Assembly (NCBI GenBank): GCA_024811115.1
Contig: JAKOGH010000870.1
Coordinates: 62,001 to 126,000, forward strand
Direction: 5' to 3'
DNA from: Terana coerulea
Taxonomy: Eukaryota > Basidiomycota > Agaricomycetes > Polyporales > Phanerochaetaceae
DNA length: 64,000 nucleotides
Both the position numbers and the translations under genes were made by a program. Positions 59,610 through 64,000 of this stretch are shown piece after piece (position 1 is the first letter of the stretch; every line of letters begins with the position of its first letter). The notes under the pieces were generated by a model, which saw nothing but the letters and a program-made list of their open reading frames with translations, had not been told where the DNA came from and did no database searches.

Positions 59610-60789
59610 ATGGAGTTCAACAACGCCCTCCAGAAACTCGGTGCATATCACCCACGACCGAGCAAGAAGTCTGAGGAGACTCTGAAATCCCTTAGCACAG
59701 TGCTACGTAGCAAGGCCCAAGGAGAAGATGGTGAGCGGTCTATTTCACAGCTGGGTCACTACTCTGACACTCTGCGGTGGCGACATTAGGATGGGAAACC
59801 TTAGAGAAGATGTTTCTTGCGGCGTTGGACGAGGGGGAAGTCGACAAGGCACAGGTACGCTGTCTATATCACCTCTCACGCAATAACTCTCAATGCCGTT
59901 GGTAGGAATGTCTCGAAGTCCTGCTTGGAAGATTTCCCGAGTCTCCTCGTGTCGACTGTCTTACCGGCATCCTTATGGAATCCAAGGAGACTCCAGATAT
60001 GGTGTTGAAATTCTATGATCATCTACTAGACACAGACTCTTCCAATGCAGTGCGTATGCTGGCTTTATGACCCTGGGCTATTTACCGAGCCATGCTTCAG
60101 GCAATATGGCGCAGGAAAGCCGGCATGTTGAGACGTCAGGGGAAGATAGACAAGGCGGCGGAAGCCCTCTGCACCATGCTAGACACGTTCTACACCGAGG
60201 TGGAAGGTTGGCTCGAGCTCACGGATGTATACGCATCGTGTCAACAGTACGTCTCCTGGGCTCAACTTCACATCTCTCCTGACATGGCACGTCTAGATAC
60301 ACTCTTGCGTTGCAAGCGCTCTCACATGCGCTCCTTCTGGCACCGCAAAATCCTGTACACGTCCTCCACTTCGCCGAAACTGCGTTTCTAGTGCCAGACA
60401 TCCCACTTGCTCTAAAGATGTTCCTGCAAGCAGTGGATATGACAGACGACGATGAACAGGATGGTATCACTCCAGCCGATACAGTTCCCACAGGGCTTGT
60501 TCTGAGGGCATGGTTCGGCGTAAAACTGGTGCGTTCTCATGTGTAGCTGACACGGGTATGCTGGGCTAAAGGCTGCGAACGACCGTAGTGCACTCATAAA
60601 CTTGTTACGGAACCGAAGGCGTCCACATCTCCATCTCAAACTGCTTCGCCTCCTACCACAGTTCTGGCTTCTATTGACGACCTGTCGACAGAGCGACTCA
60701 GGACGGCATACTTGGAGACGACCCGTGCATCTCCTCCCACTGGCGACCAGGCATTAATCGAAGCGGTCGCAAAAATCATACCTGCGTAA
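59610..60789 (+). CDS. EMC2: ER membrane protein complex subunit 2
   Basis: The TPR subunit on the cytosolic face of the EMC insertase, which inserts tail-anchored and multi-span proteins into the ER. The ATG at 59610 starts MEFNNALQKLGAYHPRPSK. Spliced exons give WETLEKMFLAALDEGEVDKA, CLEVLLGRFPESPRVDCL and GILMESKETPDMVLKFYDHL, then TPR repeats: NAAIWRRKAGMLRRQGKIDK, TFYTEVEGWLELTDVYAS and YTLALQALSHALLLAPQNPV. The end splices to CTHKLVTEPKAS and finishes ALIEAVAKIIPA. About 300 residues, as in other species. All seven or so junctions keep frame. It is divergent from FOL1, with only about 260 bp between the two start codons. Confidence 0.92.
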
Positions 60790-61204
60790 TCTAGACACAA
60801 TGTCTTCCTTGGTTTGGGGGGATTATTGGATTCACATAGCGGTATTGTGCTTCGGATGATCATGGGCTGGCATATGATAGGCATGGATACATGGGCTCAA
60901 GACGCTAAGCGACCCTCCGACCGCTTCCCGAGTGGTAAGCTGAATGAATGTAGGCTTGCGAAGCGCTGAGTGAGTAGCTCGAGAGCATTTTTACTTGGAT
61001 GATTCGGGGTTCGCGTTCCTGATAAATTGCATGAGTATCAAGGGTAAAGGAGAGGGTGGCGACAATAGGTGAAGTCAGATAGGAGCGAAAGACAAGATGA
61101 ATGTGTATCAACATGGAGTTTCAGTGTGAACTATGCAAAGGTGTGTATCATCTCACAAGCACCCGAGGGTACTTTGAGGAAGAAATTCACGAGAAAGCGA
61201 GCAC
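60790..61204. other. Intergenic between convergent genes
   Basis: 415 bp between EMC2 and the RPS30 stop; it holds 3' UTRs and possibly an RPS30 3' intron or exon. No other feature seen. Confidence 0.5.
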
Positions 61205-61501
61205 TCACATCTTGCGCTTGCCGTTGGGAAGCAGGGTAACGTTCACGAAGCTAAACAAATTGAAACCAAGTTAGATCATGCTCGACTTTTCGTGAAACTC
61301 CGTTTACGCACCGACGGTTGTAGAGAATGCGCTTCTTAGCCCGGCCCTTAGGGGTCTTCTTCTTCTCCTGCTTTTCGACCTTGGGGCACTGCGACTTGAC
61401 TTTACCCGCACGGGCGAGGGATCCGTGAACTAGTGAATAGCAGTACAAGCTCGATTAACAGGTGGACTTGGCGGATGGTATAGATACGTACCTTTTCCCA
61501 T
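61205..61501 (-). CDS. RPS30: 40S ribosomal protein S30 (eS30)
   Basis: A small basic protein of the small ribosomal subunit. Exon 1 is only ATG GGA AAA G (61501 down), followed by an intron (GTACGT donor). The main exon gives [20 protein letters not shown] and [18 protein letters not shown]; a second intron (GTGCGT to TTTAG) joins to [14 protein letters not shown] and a TGA at 61205. There is no ubiquitin-like fusion, as in other fungi. The end is uncertain because GTGAGT overlaps the stop and could be a third donor; splicing to the TAG at about 61134 would replace the last Met with Ile-Ser-His. Too short for routine open-frame detection, but the match is unmistakable. Confidence 0.92.
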
Positions 61502-62824
61502 GTTGTCTTGAGGCGGAGGAGGTGTGGAGGACGTCGTCGACGATGAGAAAGATTGCTTCCTGCGTTACGTAAGCAGCTGCTTTCGGCGACGCCTGGCGAC
61601 TGGCGAGTCGCTGGCGCTTGAAGTTGCTGCCTGCTGCTCACTACCGTCAGTAGACTCAGTACGTGACCAAGTTCCAGTTTCATTCGAGCTTCACCTACAT
61701 ATGCGTATTCGGGTGGTTTTGCATCCCTAAATATTCTTTATTTTGGCCTTGCAATTGACCAACTTGCACCGCTCAGCTGGAGCCGTTGTGGATCACGTCA
61801 TCCTCGGTAGTGCAGACCACGCACTTGCTAGTACAGTACTGCCAGAAGGCGACTCCACAGTAGCAAATGCACATAGTGTATGGTACGCCGCGGAACTCTC
61901 TGTATATATAACCACGCTCTTACACTGCTCTCACGCAAGAATACTTACTTTTAGATGCTCCGTTTGTTGAATCGCTGGATGTCCATACGCATAAGCCTAC
62001 CGGACCATGAGCCCCAACTGAGTCCGCTTGAGGTGCCGTGTTGCGAAGCAATATTGTGTGGAGTTGGACCGCACAGTCCAGATGAGCTGGCTGTGCCCAG
62101 CTTCCCGAGCCCCTACCCGTCAATCAAGTCGGCTTTCGTTTGAAGGTCACCGCCGAGGGGTCACGAACGCGTTTCAGTTTACTTCCGCTCAAGCCAGCGG
62201 CGAGTCTAGTAGCAGCCTTCCGACCCCTGTACGGGTACACCGATGCATCTAGTCAGCGCATTCAATTGCCGCAATTTTTTCAAGGCAAGTGAGTCGTCGT
62301 GATATAAGCTTTGCGTATTCAGAACGCGGTCTAAGTCGCAATGTTTCGTTCTAGACGTACCGCAGCCCGCTAAATCGACGATTAAGTCATGAACCTGTGT
62401 ATGGTAGTACCGCTGTTCCTGCATATTATTGATTGTGCATCCCAAGCAGATTGTGAATAATATTAGGGGGCAGAGCTAATGTAGAAGCTGCGGCAGGTAT
62501 GCGATATTGTGCTCAGGAAGTACAAGACGTCGGAGACAGTACTGGTGAGCTGCCGACGTTTCATCTGTACATTTTACCCTGAATTCCCGACGGGCAAGGT
62601 GGCTGTCTCACATAGCCGAGGCTCGATCGATCGACGTAGCACTCACACTACCTCGGACAACATTCCGCTCGTCCCGCGTATGCAACGCGCCTCAGCACTG
62701 CCCTACATGCTCTCACTGCGATAAAGCCTCGCTGGGTTGCTTACACTCTGGCATCGCACATTCCCTCCCATACCTTAGTCGCTCACTACTTCGAGTAATC
62801 CTACATCTGTCTCTCTAGAGCTAC
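61502..62824. other. Intergenic, no supported gene
   Basis: 1.3 kb between divergent starts of RPS30 and the cupredoxin gene. Short frames at 61743-62252 lack domains. I see no RNA gene or repeat. Confidence 0.5.
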
Positions 62825-63524
62825 ATGGCAATGCACCTCTCAACCTTCCTCGCCTTGACCGCCGCCCTCAGTGTCAGCGCTGGTATCATTACCGAGCGCG
62901 GAGTTGACTGGCATGGTGTTGATCCAAGGAAACCCCACCATCGGAAGCCCGCTACCCATGTCATCCAGGTTGGCGACGCAAAGGGGGACACGGTCTACAG
63001 TCCTCCTTACCTTGTGAGTTTTTTGTGTTCCGCTTTCTGGACTCAAAGGCTGGCACTGACTTCTGTTCTCTTTAGTACGCAAAGAAGGGAGACTTTATAC
63101 AGTTCGAGTTCCAGCAGAAGAACCACTCCGCGACACAGTCCGCCTCTTTCTTTGAGCCCTGCACAAACAAGCCGGGCGGGATTGATACTGGGTTGTGCGT
63201 TGCCAGCTTTACCGCCATATTTCTCTCCCTTATCTAATACTTGTTTCAGCCACCCCGTCGCCCCAGGTGTGACCAGTGATTTCCCGACCTATACCTTCAA
63301 AGTCGTGACCGAGGTACATCTCTTCCTGTCTCTTCCCCGTCCACCTGCTTACATATTCCCATGTGCAGGAACCTTTCTACTTCCACTGTCGCCAGGGCGA
63401 GAACACGAACTCCAGCCACTGCGGCAAGGGCATGGTGGGTATTATCAACCCCATCTTTCCCGGAGAGTTCCACCTCTTCAAGGAGGAGGCTCTGGCGATT
63501 GGGCACAAGCTCGGTGCGAATTAA
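62825..63524 (+). CDS. Secreted cupredoxin (plastocyanin-like) protein
   Basis: An extracellular small blue-copper-like protein of the fungal cupredoxin family. The ATG at 62825 starts MAMHLSTFLALTAALSVSAG, a signal peptide, then IITERGVDWHGVDPRKPHH. Exons splice as PPYL-YAKKGDFIQFEFQQKNHS (first copper histidine in KNHS), SASFFEPCTNKPGGIDTGF, HPVAPGVTSDFPTYTFKVV and EPFYFHCRQGENTNSSHCGK then GMVGIINP. The Cys-His-Met set (CRQ, SHC, GM) matches a type 1 copper site, though I infer copper binding from motif only. The C-terminus, FPGEFHLFKEEALAIGHKLG, is short and has no GPI-type tail, unlike the long Ser-rich versions. About 170 residues. Role in the cell wall or oxidative chemistry is a guess. 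Confidence 0.88.
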
Positions 63525-64000
63525 GCCGAGGTGACGTTGAAGGGTAGACGCGAAGTATATATCCAAATTGGCTGTATCGTTACCTCTATGTGATTTGGAC
63601 GAGGCGTACGATTGAGAAGTCATAGCTTCCCCATTCGATGTGTTCTATACTCTTATCCCGTAGCCCAGTGTTATCAAGGCGTGCATGACGGACTTCATGC
63701 AAGCGCTGCAGGGAGAACATCTTCTGCGATTTGAGTCGCTCCTTGGCTAGTGCATTTGATTGGATACAAGTGGTACACTAAAAAGACATATCGATACACT
63801 AGTCTACAAGTGCGCTAATCGTTACCATTGGTGCTGTATTTCACCTACAACTTCGCATGATCTCCACGAGTGGGGGAACTCCAGTTGCATTGAACCGGAG
63901 TGCATCCTTGTTCTTATAGACATCCTCACGGATGCTACGATACCCCGCAACGGTCATAGTGATATCCAAGTCCTGTGAATGTGTTTCAATGAATGGGTAT
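63525..64000. other. Right edge, no gene seen
   Basis: The 3' UTR of the cupredoxin gene followed by sequence without recognisable features. Confidence 0.5.

Overview
The window is nuclear DNA from a filamentous basidiomycete, most likely an Agaricomycete. The evidence is the density of short introns (about 50-70 nt, GT-AG with CTNAC-like branch sites), the eukaryotic housekeeping genes, and families expanded in mushroom-forming fungi (FunK1 kinases, a DUF6535 membrane protein). I see no bacterial, viral or intact transposon genes.

Layout. From 1 to 30 kb lie mostly single-copy genes: a large unrecognised Ser/Pro-rich protein cut by the left edge (minus), cohesin subunit SCC3 (minus), a Ser/Thr kinase with a DFT in place of DFG (plus), an unrecognised coiled-coil protein (minus), ribosome-biogenesis WD protein JIP5, mitochondrial ALDH7, a possible four-exon small gene (minus), an F-box/WD40 protein and threonine synthase THR4. 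From 30.3 to 42.7 kb stands a tandem array of three minus-strand FunK1 kinases (A, B, C) separated by repeat-bearing spacers. From 43.5 to 50.4 kb are an unrecognised polytopic membrane protein, a secreted pepsin-type aspartic protease and a DUF6535 protein, all minus. From 51 to 64 kb are RCF1, URM1, ISD11, an AGC-like kinase, trifunctional folate enzyme FOL1, EMC2, ribosomal protein S30 and a secreted cupredoxin.

How the genes relate. Most neighbours are unrelated housekeeping genes, as is normal in fungi. Two local links stand out. URM1 and ISD11 sit side by side and both act in sulfur transfer that starts at cysteine desulfurase Nfs1. The FunK1 array shares upstream elements at near-constant spacing (about 95-100 and 445-495 bp before each ATG), which suggests whole-unit duplication with promoters.

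A caution for readers: I find about a dozen one-base reading-frame breaks inside otherwise well conserved or clearly coding exons (THR4, URM1, kinase 1, the coiled-coil gene, FunK1-A and FunK1-C), several beside G/C runs. Other long genes (the left-edge gene, SCC3, ALDH7, FOL1, FunK1-B, DUF6535) read cleanly. Residual indel errors in the assembly are the simplest explanation; real decay is possible for the two FunK1 copies.
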